Shown in pieces: positions 27,747-40,108 of a stretch of DNA of 64,000 nt (its first letter is position 1; the number at the start of each line of letters is the position of its first letter). The DNA lies in NCBI RefSeq assembly GCF_001522545.3, contig NC_031770.1, positions 88,237,194 through 88,301,193 of the forward strand, written 5' to 3'. The notes below the pieces were generated by a model that saw nothing but the letters and a program-made list of their open reading frames with translations, ran no database searches and was not told where the DNA came from. The translations under genes and the position numbers were made by a program. The DNA comes from Parus major. Lineage: Eukaryota; Chordata; Aves; Passeriformes; Paridae.

Positions 27747-30700
27747 ATTTGAAATGTCTGAAATAGCACTTGGGGCTTCATGTAGTGGTCTAGACTATAT
27801 TTAATAAAAATGAAGTTATTAATCTCAGCATTCATCAGGAAGCATAAAAAAGGTTAAGATGTCTTGGATTTTTTATGAAAAACGATATAATGAAAAATCC
27901 TTCCTATTATATCTGTTTAATTTACTACCTCCTTCTACACATATATTCTAGTTACAAGACATGTTTGTTTTCTTTATTGGTAAATATTAACACAATATGA
28001 TATTTTAAATGAGAAAAAATATGTGCTGTTGTGAGTTCTTAGTTACAGAATTGTTTCCACTAGATCTCCTAGATACACTACTGATCTATATAATCCTGAT
28101 AAATATTCAAGCAGGTCAGCCTCAAACACAGCTGCTTACCAGGCAGATGATGTTTCTGGAGCTAAGAAAACACAGGAGAGTAATTTTCTCTGCATCATGT
28201 CCAGCCACTTCTGGTTGCCCACAGCCAAAATTACCAGGTAGACAGAAGCATTCATGCAGGTTCAACATGAGAGGTGAACTTGTGTCTCTGAGCACAAGAT
28301 GTGCAGTGAGACTCATCAGCTGCACTGCAACAGTGACCAGACGAGGCTCTGGAGCCCTGGGACTGAAAACACAACCTGGAGTCCGGGGTAGAAATAAACC
28401 ACCTACAGAAAAAGACACAAGAAGAAGAAATATGAGAGGCACAGAAGAACATCTGTGTGCAGAAATATCAAGCACATTAAGACTCTTCTGTTCACAAAAA
28501 CCAGGACATCTAGAACCTGCTATTTTGAGTAGGTAAAAACAACAGGTAGCTGTTATTTCTCATCATACAATATAATGATAGGATCGGGCACCCAATTTGA
28601 AAAAAAATAAACATTTTTTTTTATATAATACAAAAATCACATTATGGAAACACAAGAATGCAAAGATAAAAAATGTAAGTAACTTCAAAAAACTGCTTTA
28701 AAGTTCATGGACTACCCAGATAAGGATCACTGCCCACTCATTTCCTTCCTCTCCTAAGCATCCAAGGAGTTGCAGCTGCCAGAGATGACGTATGGACTAG
28801 AAAGTTATAGGACTCACTCAGCTTCATCAGGTTAGGTAAAAAATTAATTCAAATTCAAATCCTCAGGGAGTAAAAAGCAGCAGCATTAGCAATGAAGATT
28901 TAAGATTTACCCATCAGAATAAGCAATATACAGAATAGGCAATAAACATATATCAAACTGCTTGTTGCCATTCTATGCTATGAGAATTAGAGCTGGGATT
29001 AAGAGATTACAAGTAGCTGCAGTATTCATCACCTGAGTTACAGAGCTACTTTCTAACCAAAGGTCTTTAAAAACAGAAGCTATCATCACTAGCTTGTGTA
29101 CATAATATTTACTTATTTTTATTTTTGACTGAAACAAGCAAAGAAATCCAGCCTTTAGATGCCCTTGTGATCACTCATAAATGCAATTGAGTGCACTAAA
29201 CCCTGATATATTAATATATATATATAATCTTTATAAATAATTATGAGCTAACTCCTAAGAGCTAACATGGATGAAATGACAAATTGTCATCTCTTGATGT
29301 GCATTAGCCCAGTGTCACTCAAAACCAGTATTTTAACTCATATCAAATTAGAATTGACAACTACTGTTGCCTTTTCTTTCCTTGAACAAGGTACAGCTGA
29401 AAGGCCTGCCAAGAGAAACCCATACTCCATTTGGAGCAATCTACAAACCTTTCTGAATGTGCCATTAATGTTGGACATGGGAGCACAGCTGCTGCATGTC
29501 AAAATGCTTCTGTGGTGTAAGTTTTGCTTTGGAAAAAAATCCAGACTAAAAGCTGAATGAGAGAGATTTGGACAACATCAGAAACAAGACCTGGATTGTT
29601 GTGTCTCCAAAAGTCCCAGGCAAAGAAACAAGTAAATATTTCTGAACACTGAGAACAGGAACAGCATGACTGAAGGCCTTGTCAGACACAAAAGCATTCT
29701 TCTCACAGACATACACATACAGGCACGTTCCTGTGTCTTTTGTTGTCATTGCAATGCCACATGAATGATCCAGAATTAAGAGTCAGAAAGCAAAACCCTG
29801 TGTTCATACAAGAGCTTCTGCATTTTCAAAGATCCTGAAGTGGTTTGTGGACAGCAAGAGAACACAGATGGTAAGGGAGGCACAGACTTCATCTCAGGGT
29901 TACTTTGCATATAATTTTATTTCAAGTATTTTCTTTGTATTCATTGACTTCAAATCCTTCCTCAGTACCCAGCTGCTCATATTGGACAGGCAAGTGGCCA
30001 GAGAAGACTATTTTAACAACCCACCTCAAACCTTCAATTTATACAATAACAAAAAAATTTAAAGATATTACCAATCACACTCCTTGCCACTTAATATTTT
30101 AATCATCTGTCTCTCATATTTCTTACATTTCTTGTTACATCATCTTATAATTTAAACTGTAAACTGCTTGGGACAAAAAATACTCTGTCTTCCATATTCT
30201 TGCACAGTAATACCATGAAGGATGAGACCCTGCTGCAATATCTCATTTAAAAATTAATACATGTAACAATATTATTCTATCCTTCCAACCTTTTTTTTAT
30301 CATTTTGAAGTACTATTTTTTGCTGTATCTTTTTTAGGAGTAGCAATGGGAGCTGATGTGATTTGCACCTCTTTGCATTTTGTACGATGTGCCCCTTACA
30401 AAACATATCTTCCAGGAGAAAAGTGTGTTGCAGCAGCAGAGAAAGTGATTTCAGACAGGGTTTGTCCTTCAGGGGAAGATGCCTTCATTTTTGTCACACT
30501 CCATGTTTTTGTGGTGCTCTAAAGTCACAGGACAGCAATCCACAGTACACAGCACCTCAGTATTGTGGTGGAGATCAGGAATGGAAATTGTATTCTTTTG
30601 GAAAAAGCAATCTTTCACACTACATCCATTGACCAAAGTGCTGCAACTCAGGTGGCTCATTAGCATTTTGGCAACTTCCAGGTTCCCACAGCCTGATGGA

Positions 30701-31655
30701 GGAAGCAGGTGGATCTTCAGACATTCCTGGTACATAGTTTCCCTCTTTCCAGTTCATTGAACACAGAACACACAAGAAGAGACGATGGCAAAATGAAGTT
30801 AGCCGGAATGCTTCCATTAAGCCAAAGCTATTTCTAAGAGCAAACCTGACAATAAAGCCCTGTCTGGGGAGTGTTTTCAACTGAAAACCTACTCAGAGAG
30901 CACATGCACAAAAAAGGTCTCCTGCCTACCAAGGGGAAATGCTTGTGGCACTGAATCACCCCCTTGTTAATAACAGGGAATAGGAACAGCAGCGTTTTCC
31001 TGTAATAATGGAACACTAACACTGAAATGATCACTTCATAATATTTGGTTTATGGGCAGGTGTAACGTCACAATTCTTTGGATAGTGGGATTCTGTGCAT
31101 TCATAGAAGTGAAAAATCTATACAGCTTGGGGGATTTTTTGGAGGTATTTGTATTCTAACAACCATGAGTATTAAATAAAGTCCCTCAGGTGTCACCTAC
31201 AAGACCTCCAGCTTTCCTAGTTACCTGGTGGCTGTTGCCACACAGAGCCCACAGCCCATGTCCCATTTACTGTGCAGTCAGTTCACCCATTCAGAAAACA
31301 AACATATTGATTCCCTTTTCTATTCCAAAGCCACCCTGTGACCCCAAGGGCCATGCTGGACTCCTTTCAGTGATAACAACTGTTCTGAAACATGAGCAAA
31401 GCAGGACTGATGGCCAACAGAAACCTTCTTTACACTGGGAAGTTATGATTTTACCAGTCACTTACAAACGTCCCACTGAGACTAGTTCAGAAGTATATCT
31501 TTAATTATTAGAGTGTAGTCTTCCACCTGGCAGAACAAACATGCAAAGTAACCCATGGCTTTAATAATTTACCCTCTGCAACTGCAATTTGGTCACACAG
31601 CTAATTCATACTGTAGATTCTGCTCAGTGAAGCACCACAAATTATCCACACAAGC

Positions 31656-31675
31656 AAAAAAAAAAAAAAAAAAAA
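31656..31675. repeat. Poly-A run (A20)
   Basis: A20 followed by CC-interrupted A tracts to about 31693. No retrocopy body was recognised upstream. Confidence 0.9.
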
Positions 31676-33774
31676 CCAAAAAAACCCAAAAAACACACTT
31701 CCAGGGGGTAGATTTAGGTTAAGCAACATTCAAAGGGTTTGCATGCAAGACTTTCACCACGTTAACACCATGATACATTAGATACACCAACTGCATTTAT
31801 TTACTTAGAGCACAGAAAAGAGCCAATTTTTCATTCCCTAAACAGTCACTCAGCAACTGTTAAAAAATTAAGACTCTTCTAATGTACCCAGGAATAGCAT
31901 ATGTTGGTGTTGTTTGTTTGATTTTAATTGAAATATTTAGGCACTTGAATTTTAAATGAATGCCAGGAACCTCCAACTTACTGGTAGAGAGAGGACGTAG
32001 GATATTTCTGTAATATTTCTACCATTTCATTTTAGTTCACAGTATTAAAAACATGAGTCCAAACCAACTTGCTAAACTCCTTATGCAGCTATAAACTGAG
32101 CATTCAACTTGTGAATGAATTCTCACATGAATTCAGCATGTGAGCTCTGAGTTTTCCAAGCAGCTGTTCAATGCACACAGTACAGCCCACCTGCCTGTTA
32201 GACTCAAATTTCTGTCCTCAGATGAAGAAAGTCATGAAGAACAGTTCAGTCTGATACTAGGAATCTCAGCCCTGTTGAGACATAAGTTAATACCAATTAC
32301 AGGATAAACCTTGCTCAGTAAAAGGGGTCTATTCACTTCTTTATAATGTCAATTTAATAGCTGTTAAAAGTGGTCCTTATCGAAGCTTGAGATGCCCTTA
32401 TTTAGATTTATGAACAACATCAGCTCTTAGTAATTAAATGTTCTCTACAGTTATGATGATTAAGAAGAGGACAACTGGAAGAATAACACTGTATACAGGA
32501 GCACTACTTTCCTTTCTGTTCTAAGATTTTGTTGTTTCAAGCTACAGAAAGCTCCTCAGGTAATTTTTGTCAGTGAAAATGGTTATTGCAGTCATTCTTA
32601 TTGAGGAAGAGTCAGACAGGTTTAGGTTTACTAACATGAAGGGTTAAAAAATAACTTATAAGGAACAAACTTTGCTGGCAATAAGCTCCACTGAATTAAA
32701 AAAAATTTCAGTAACAGACTGCAATTAAGAAATGTAGCATTTTTTCTTTTTCAGTTTAGATGTAATTAAAACTTTTTTTTAACAATTCTTTCTTAATAAG
32801 ATTACCAGAAAGTACTGAATCACTACAGCTGAAGAGTGCAAGTGAAATTTTTGAAACAGCATTAAATTCTATTTAGGAAAGAAGCATTTCTAGAGTTTGC
32901 TACTTGGTAAAAAATAAGACCAACTACCAACTGCCCTAGAGAAAGTGAGTCTAAACTGTGAACTGAGAGTGCAGGTGGCTGGCATTACTGCATAGAACTG
33001 GGTTTAGTACTCTAAATCTGCACAGTAGACAATTTAATAAATATTGAACTCACCAAGTTATTAAACAATCATGTGCTAAGAACACTTCTTGCAAAAATAT
33101 GACAAGTCTGTTATGGTACAGCTATTGTTATTCCGACATAAAACCCATTTATAGAAAGTACTTTGGCAGAACCAGTTATACAGCTGGATGGCATACACAG
33201 AGATATGATTTTCCTCTCCCAGATAGGCATTCAAGCACCCTAAGTAAGTGTCACACAGGCAAACTGGCTTAAGTTCCAGCTACCTGCAGGAAACAAGTGG
33301 CTCTCCTCTGCCATCTAATTCAATACACGCTGGGAGCACACATTGTAGTTAGAAAAAGTGAATATCCCATCAAACATGCTTGACAGCCAATTTAGATATT
33401 CCAGCTTGATGGCTGTGCTTCAGATAGTTTTGGCCTTCAGGTTGGAAGCAGTTCAGCAGGCTGAATATTCTACTATTTCTGATAAGGATATTGGGGTTGG
33501 TTTCATTTTCCCTCACAATTGAAGTCCCATTTACACATGCCCCAAAATAATTCAAAAATCAAAAGAAAAGCTTTGCCTCTAGAACTGGAATAAATATAGT
33601 CATAAGGCTTCCTCGGTGTAATTACAGCCCCCCCTGTTTAGAAGAAAATTTACTTAATTTCTTTACTTATCATTTCATTTGATGTAAACTTTAGAAGGGC
33701 AAAGAGAACAGTTTATTTCATATGGCCTCTGAAGGTTTTCAGAATTTTCATTGTATATATTCATTTTTTCCTAG

Positions 33775-33847
33775 GTGGTGCACGAAAAAAACAACTGAAC
33801 GAAGGTGGATTCTTTAATCCAAACCAACAAAATCCTGAGGTTTCAAG
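33775..33847 (+). other. Orphan exon-like segment, possible coding or lncRNA exon
   Basis: A 73-base segment with textbook borders. A T-rich tract ending CCTAG precedes it (to 33774) and GTAAGG follows (33848..33853). One frame is open throughout: two bases, then 23 codons reading GARKKQLNEGG then FFNPNQQNPEVS, then two bases. The other two frames have stops. I do not recognise the peptide and found no companion exon nearby on the plus strand. It could be an exon of an unannotated plus-strand gene or lncRNA, a dead exon, or a chance coincidence of splice-like signals. Confidence 0.35.
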
Positions 33848-33930
33848 GTAAGGCCTTATATGGCTCCTAAGAGGAAGCTTAAGCCAAAACTTAGAGGCAA
33901 GAGACAGAAAATCTGTGAGTATCAGTGATG

Positions 33931-33996
33931 AATTTTAAAAGGACATTATGCATTGGAAACAATGTATGTTTCCAATGCATAATAAATTTGAAATTT
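33931..33996. repeat. Long hairpin, perfect 16-bp core stem
   Basis: ATTATGCATTGGAAAC (33945..33960), a 7-base loop, then the exact reverse complement (33968..33983). After a small internal loop (4 and 3 bases), the outer flanks pair again over about ten positions with one or two mismatches. That gives a fold of about 66 nt on either strand. Size and shape are close to a small pre-miRNA, but the lower stem is weak and AT-only. A quasi-palindrome from template switching is at least as likely. Confidence 0.75.
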
Positions 33997-36109
33997 TTAC
34001 AAAACAAAATTAAAGCAATCTTTAAATGAATGGTAAAAAAGGGAGAAATGTACTTTTTAAGGCTCACTTCTAAACACACCAAGTAGAAATAACCTGGGAA
34101 AGGAGTACTGCAGCTCTTTCAGGTAAGCTTGCACTCACCAGATTACTATGGCTGCATTACCAACATATTTGATTATTGTAACTCTGATTACACACGCTAC
34201 AACTGATATGTGTATTTAAATTATTCTCTTCTTATTTTTCTTATTTGTATGTTGATTCAGATATTTGTACTTGTTATTCTTGATGTACTAATGTAGTGAT
34301 GAAACAGAGAAGTAAGACCATAGGTGGATACATAAATCCAGATGAAAAGTTTCCCAAACTGTGAAAATTTTATTTCTATTAATGCTATGTCCTGGAAAAG
34401 GAAGTTTTACAACCACTCCTTAGGATATCATAATAGAGAGAAAAATTGGATCAATGTAGATAAAACCACTCTTCAACATTGCCTCTGGATTTAACTGAGA
34501 GACAATATAAGAAAACCTTCACCTCCTTCCTAATCCACAGTTGACAAGGATTCTCCTTTTCTTCCATTCAAAGTCATACAGTAACTGCAATTATTACTGG
34601 TTTTTACCTACAGCACATTAAGAATTTTACATATTTTTAATTATGGTCCAATACCAAAGATCAGATCAGAATTAAAGTAATTCAGTAGGCTTCCTGGTAT
34701 TTTTCTACAGCCAACCATTTCTCTGAAAACTGTAGCTGGCCAAACCACTGACAATTCAAAGACCTGAACACTGAGTGGGTGAATCACACATTTCTGACTC
34801 TTCCATCTCTCTTAGATTGGATCTCCCTCTACATCCCACCCAAAAGCACTACAGTAGCTGCCTGAACCAGGGACACTTTCAGCTTAGAATATTAAATTCA
34901 TATTAATCATAAAAATAAATCCAAGTCATATGCTTTAGTGGCCAAAGGGCCAGCTAGGCCAACTACTTTGAACAGCACAACAGAGACCATTACATTTCAT
35001 CCAGTGCATGCATCCATTTGACTCATTCAGTCTGAGCAAAGACCCTCTTGATCTAAACTGATTCTTACTGAAGTTTGCTTTGAGTCTGGCCACTGAGCAT
35101 GGCAGAGACTTTTTGTTTGTATAACACATCCTACAATACAACTCTGATCCTGACTAGAATGCAATATTCTTCTGAAAAAACAAACATTCTGCCATATCTT
35201 CTTCCACTATACTGATGTCATTTTCATTATCCCATGGTCATGAACCATCTTAATTAAAATTTATGATCACATGACAAAACATCCTCAACTTGGCTGAAAA
35301 CTTTCAGCTAGAAACACAGCTTCTCATGATGCTTTCATTGTGGTTGTAATTTTTATCCTAAGAGAAATTCAGAGTTCATACACTTTGTTTTTTTGCAGCC
35401 TAATCACCCAGTCCTGCTCTCCCCCAACTGATACACGCTGATAACACCTTCAAATCTCCAGCTACTGATCCACTTCTCACCCATCCTAACCCACTTCTAA
35501 AGGCTTCCAGTGCTTCCTCTGTTAATTAGTTAGTATTTTATATTTATATTTAGGCATATATTCCCAGTATTTCACAGCTATAATTCACTCTTGATGTTAT
35601 CCCAACCCCTCTTACACCTGTTTTCCAATCCATTTACCTATATAAACACTTCAGGTTCCTTGTGGGATTGAATTACACCCATTGATCATAACCTTTGTCC
35701 AATTCACACACCATAAATCCTTCAACATCTGAGGGATTTAAACAAATCTCAGCAAATAAGTGTGCTAAAGGGTGAAAGTCTTTAGTTTTCTGTCAATTAG
35801 ATACCACAGCTAGAAGTTATGATGTTGAGATAATACCATTACCAAGAGTACTTCATGAGTACAAGCAGAAAAAAAAAGGATTCTTCTGTGGGTTTTTAAA
35901 GGACTTCAAATGGATATGGATTTTAGAATATGTTATATACGCTTTAAAAAAAATAACAACTGAAGTATCATGATGCAAAATACACCCAAAAGAACTACTC
36001 AAATATGGAGACCTTAAATACATCTTTCCATCTGTAATTCACTGGATTTCCCTGGTATGTACTTGGGGAAAACAAGGAAACCATCTCTAATTGCTTGCAA
36101 TCAGTAAGC
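33997..36109. other. Intergenic, no gene recognised
   Basis: Unique AT-rich DNA. No exon or repeat family was recognised. Confidence 0.6.
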
Positions 36110-36718
36110 TCACCTGAAAGCTCACACACACCACAGACTCCTGGGGAGGGATGAGGGGAAGGGGCGAGAATCAAAGCAAAAAAATCCCAAAAACATAAGA
36201 AAAACAACAACAACAAAAACCCCACTGAAAACAAAAAAAACCCACGCCTCATGGGTTGTGATAAGAACTGTTTAATAACTGAAACAAAAATTTAAAAAAC
36301 TATTATTATAATAATAGTAATCAAAAGGACAGAGAGGAATAAAACCCAAGAGAAAGAAGCGATGCACAAAACAACTGTTCACCACACACTGACTGGTGCT
36401 CAGCCTGTCTGAGAAGCAATTGGTGACTCTCAAATAACTCCCCTCAGTTTATACACTGACCATGACATTCTGCAGTATGGAATATCCCTCTGGCCAGTCT
36501 GGGTCAGCTGTCCTAATTGTGCTTCCTCCCAGTTTCTTATGCACCTGCTCACTGGCAGAGCATGGAACACCGAAAAGTCCTTGATTTAGAGTCCACCCTG
36601 CTCAGCAACATCTAAAACATCTGTGTGTTGCCAACGTTATTCTTATATTGCGTCTAAAACACAGCACAGTAACAGCTACAGGAAGAAAATTGACTCTATC
36701 CCAGCCAAAACCAAGATA
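36110..36718 (-). mobile_element. Solo LTR of an avian ERVL-type element
   Basis: Read on the minus strand, it starts near 36718 with TTGGTTTTGGCTGGGATAGA, the known 5' end of the common avian ERVL-type LTR. It then passes through 'gacagctgacccagactgg', 'gggatattccatactg' and a 'gtgtataaact' TATA-like block. Next come 'gttattaaacagttcttatc' (an ATTAAA polyadenylation signal) and 'caacccatgagg' before it fades in 'ttgattctcgccccttcccc' near 36110. No internal retroviral coding sequence was seen on either side, so it is a solo LTR. The exact 3' end and any target-site duplication are not resolved. Confidence 0.85.
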
Positions 36719-39689
36719 AATTACATGGATTTAGGACTGTCTGAAATGTTCACCATTTTCAAGGCAAGCTCTCAAGTCACCTCCATTTGCTCTGCTTTGG
36801 CTCACGCTGCCCCTTCTGGAAGAAATTCACACAAAAGGCACATTCTGCACATTTCTCTACCTGCTACTGACCACTCCAGCCACAGTGCAAGACAAAAACT
36901 AGCCCGAAGTGACCCTCCCAGAACATGCAGAGGAGGAACGCAGCTCACTCAGCACCAGGTGCACGGCTGCGCGGATCAGCTCCTACGGTGCCGTGACGGT
37001 GGTGGCAGCTCCTGCCCTTCCCCTTGCCAGGGCAGCACTCCTCACCTCAGCAGAGCACTCAGAGCCACACTCAGCTTGGGAGCTCCTCACCCTTCCTTCT
37101 GCTGAACACCCAACAGTGATGTTCTCCTCATCATTAGATCTTGAAAGGCTTTGAAGTCAGAGACTGTTTTATTGTCTTTGATGCTAGCACCTCACAAGCT
37201 TTGGGCCAGCATTCCTTTTGAAACATCCAACGCCAAACTGAACTGTGGTACATTTGAGATCAGATGTTGGATGGAAAGAAAACTACTTCCTACATCAGCA
37301 TGGCTGCTGCACAGGGCTATGTTCTGGCAAAATGCAACCCCTTAGAGATGCAATCAAGTATTATCTTAGTATCTCCTTTACTGATGCAGAATACTGAAGC
37401 ATCTTCTACAGCGCAATTCCAAATTTTAGGTGTTTGTCTTGTTTTTATTCAAGTAGCAAAATATAATTCACTTTAAAGACCCTCTTAGAAGAGTTGATAC
37501 TTGCAAAGAGATCCATCTGAAATGCTTTACCGCAGAAACACATTTTGTTTTCAACTTGTAAAACAGGAATTGGAATTTTGAGGGACTCTGGTTATTGGTT
37601 TATCTGGTAATTTGGTTTGTTGCTATTTTTGACTTCCACATAATTCTATCAGGGTGTATTTTATTTTCAGAATCCTTATTTCCTAAGTATAACTTTAATA
37701 GCACTACTACAACACAGGAAATGTTTTCAAATGAATGATTTACATATTCTCAGTGATTCTGCCTTTCTAATCTCAAACAGCTCCTTAATCTTAGGACAAG
37801 TGATTCTTACTGAATTTACAAAGCAGTACAAGTTTTAAGCCCCTCAGTGGCCAACAGCTCACAAAGAGGCTTCTCTTTTAGATTTTTCCGTATCATCATT
37901 TTCAAAATATTCAGCTTTCAAAGGAAACACAAAACAGTCAAAGTGTGTGAAATATGAAAGTAAATTGCCATTTTCTTCAAATAACAACAAAAGCATTAAT
38001 TTCAATCTTTTGTTAGTTACTAGCAACTGTACGCCGTAATCTGTACATTTTTCTGCCACTTAATTATAGCCCTCCTGACTAATAAAAGGAAGGAAAATGT
38101 AGTTTAAGGCCATTTGTAATGCTATTTATCAAGTGATGTAAAACCACAATAACAAAGTAAGCCAATAAAGCACAAAGGCTTTGCCCCATACCCTTGTTTC
38201 TTGCACTTAAGATTTCTTCATACAGAGGATTTGTGTGGTTATATTATCTTTGTTGCAACGTAGACTTATTTTTCAAAAAATTTTATGCTTGAATTTCTAC
38301 AAATTAACTTCTTCTAATGTAGCAATCCACTACATAATTTGTGTACAAACAGCCCATTACCAACACAGATTTCAAAGCCCAAGCGAAGCTCAGAAAGGAA
38401 GAGCTGAAGTTTAATGTCCATGTGAGCAAGTTACGACTGAACCAGAAATTACATTTTCCCTTGGATCACCTGCATCCACCTGCCTTGATGAGATCATTCT
38501 ACTCCCAGATGTTTCATTTAAGACCATAAATCTCACAGCATGTCTGAAAGAGTTTCACTTCTATTGAAGGAACCCATGATGTCCATTTAGGCACCTCCAC
38601 CTCAGGTATTCAGTAATGCTAAATCAGAGGACAGTTACCACTGCCAACAAAAATTCAAAACCCCAAATTTTTTAACAATCTATTACATCCCAAGGACTTC
38701 CACACATCAGATGGGGTAATGCCAGGAGCTTAACCAACAGGAGAAACCATCCTTGCATAGTGCTTGGCTCTTAGATGATTTATTTATATCTGTGGAGACT
38801 CTGGCACCTAAATTCAGATATTAATTAATTCTACACAAAGTAACTACTTACTGCTTTCTAGCCATGAGCCACAGAATTATATCAGAATGATGATAAACAT
38901 AGGCATCACAGCACACAACTGCACAAAGCAAGGCTGTCATTTGAGAGACAAAGTTACAGCTAAAACAAAGCTTCAGGTGGGGCAAGGCAAGCTCAGAGAA
39001 ATGGAGGACAGTGAGTCTTCCTGTCCAGGCCCCACAGAGTTGGTCCAAGGCCCTAGCAATGACAGTACTGTGTTTATGTGGATAAAGGCTGCCCTGGTAG
39101 CAAGGTCAGCCTCCAGGGAGGGCATAATGTTGTCCTGAAACTCCTTAAGCATGAGGTACAATAAAAGTGAAGTCTTTAAAATCCAAAAAAGCGTGCTAGA
39201 AAATACCAGCTCTGCTTGGAGCCCCCATCCACCGCACGATGGTTGCTGCTGGACTGGAAGCACTTTGTGTGTTGGGCAACCTGGGCTTTGGGAGAATGGC
39301 TGGAATTTAGGTGACTCAAAGCTTCATTCACGTGGCTGCTCAGCTTAGCAGGACAAGGGAGGCTCCAACCACACTCAGACATTGAGGAAATTTAAAAGAA
39401 ATATATGTTAATAAGCTTTTAGCTTCTTCATGATGAGTCAGTTGGTAGAGTATCTTTTCTTTATTACTTTCTTACATACAGGTGTCTAAACTCTGATTAT
39501 GTTCTCTTCCAAGTATCAAAACCTGCTCTCTAAATTTAGTGTCAAGGTACAAATTAGGAAGCTGATTTCCCTCAGCTCATCATATAGAGGAGACAGACAG
39601 ACTCCTCCAGAGGGTAATTTTGATCGTAAGAGCTCCAACTTAATTACCATTCCAATATAGCTAAAAAGAAAATACAGAAAACTTTTGCT
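36719..39689. other. Intergenic between LTR and PRIM2 3' end
   Basis: It includes a GC-richer block at about 36890..37110 with overlapping plus frames (36623..37105 and 36909..37154) that show no recognised domain; the longer one starts inside the LTR. Downstream of that block the DNA is unique and AT-rich. Confidence 0.5.
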
Positions 39690-39699
39690 TTGCAATCTT

Positions 39700-39705
39700 T
39701 TTATT
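39700..39705 (-). promoter_or_regulatory. Candidate polyadenylation signal AATAAA for PRIM2
   Basis: TTTATT on the plus strand reads AATAAA in the PRIM2 sense, about 400 bases after the stop codon. It is the first canonical hexamer after the stop; the variant ATTAAA at 39897..39892 comes earlier, and a further AATAAA lies at 39465..39460. Which is used is not visible. Confidence 0.45.
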
Positions 39706-39891
39706 AAGACAATACATAGAAAAGTGATCACAAAAGAGGATAAAAATATCTTTTTGAAGAAAACCAAAAAAGGTTAAGTCAGACAAAAATTACCAAATAA
39801 TTGTGAAGACAGTTTCATTTCCCATCCTTAAACACACCCTATAAAACAGCTTCCTAAGGCAGTAAGAATAAATACTGGATGCAATTACAAC

Positions 39892-39897
39892 TTTAAT
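39892..39897 (-). promoter_or_regulatory. Candidate variant polyadenylation signal ATTAAA for PRIM2
   Basis: TTTAAT on the plus strand is ATTAAA in the sense of PRIM2, about 212 bases after the stop and just beyond the duplicated poly-A block. It would give the shorter of the two plausible 3' UTRs. Confidence 0.35.
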
Positions 39898-39904
39898 ATT
39901 AATC

Positions 39905-40011
39905 TTTTTTTTTTTTTTTTTTAGCCTACTCAGAGCACTAAATGCTTCTGTCTTCCATTTTTTTTTTTTTTTTTTTAGCCTACTCAGAGCACTAAATGCT
40001 TCTGTCTTCCA
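39905..40011. repeat. Two-copy tandem duplication: poly-T plus a 35-bp unit
   Basis: Copy one is T18 (39905..39922) followed by 35 bases (39923..39957). Copy two is T19 (39958..39976) followed by the same 35 bases (39977..40011) without a mismatch. The period is 53 to 54 bases. It lies in the PRIM2 3' UTR, about 100 bases after the stop. The perfect identity means the event is recent, or that it is an assembly artefact at a homopolymer. Confidence 0.95.
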
Positions 40012-40108
40012 GGTGGTGAAGTGCATATTCCTCAATACAGGGAAAAATTCCAGCTAGAGAAGGGAAAGAATGAAAGAAAGAAAAAAATAACACAAATAAC
40101 ACAGCTGC

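Larger units (their letters stand above)
23946..33774. other. Intergenic, no gene recognised
   Basis: Long unique stretch with homopolymer runs (A20 at 26288..26307, T17 at 27650..27666, A20 at 31656..31675) and a TA run near 29206..29228. The 175-codon plus frame at 28009..28536 is the longest open frame in the window. I see no domain, signal peptide or splice pattern, and antisense frames of 117 and 66 codons overlap it, so I do not call it a gene. Confidence 0.55.
39690..40108 (-). other. PRIM2: PRIM2 3' UTR (extent uncertain)
   Basis: This is the sequence downstream of the PRIM2 stop on the minus strand. The first candidate polyadenylation signals in the sense strand are ATTAAA (39897..39892) and AATAAA (39705..39700), so the 3' UTR is probably about 220 to 430 bases. 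It contains two poly-A tracts (sense strand) that belong to a tandem duplication and are not 3' ends themselves. They could cause internal oligo-dT priming in cDNA libraries. The true cleavage site cannot be told from the sequence. Confidence 0.6.

Noticed and set aside
28009..28536. 175-codon plus-strand open frame, longest in the window
   Set aside because: No recognisable domain and no start context or splice partners; antisense frames of similar quality overlap it. A frame this long can occur by chance in 64 kb. Conservation across birds would change my mind.
36949..37010. Weak likeness between 36949..37010 and 28286..28350 ('STRC...R(L)IS' in both translations)
   Set aside because: Only scattered matches and no shared boundaries; too weak to call a repeat family by eye.
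36623..37154. Overlapping plus frames of 160 and 81 codons
   Set aside because: The longer starts inside the antisense strand of the solo LTR and runs into a GC-richer block. No domain is seen in either frame.
39790..40035. Minus frame with a repeated KTEAFSALSRLKKKKKK peptide
   Set aside because: It is a translation of the tandem duplication and its poly-A tracts in the 3' UTR, not a protein repeat.
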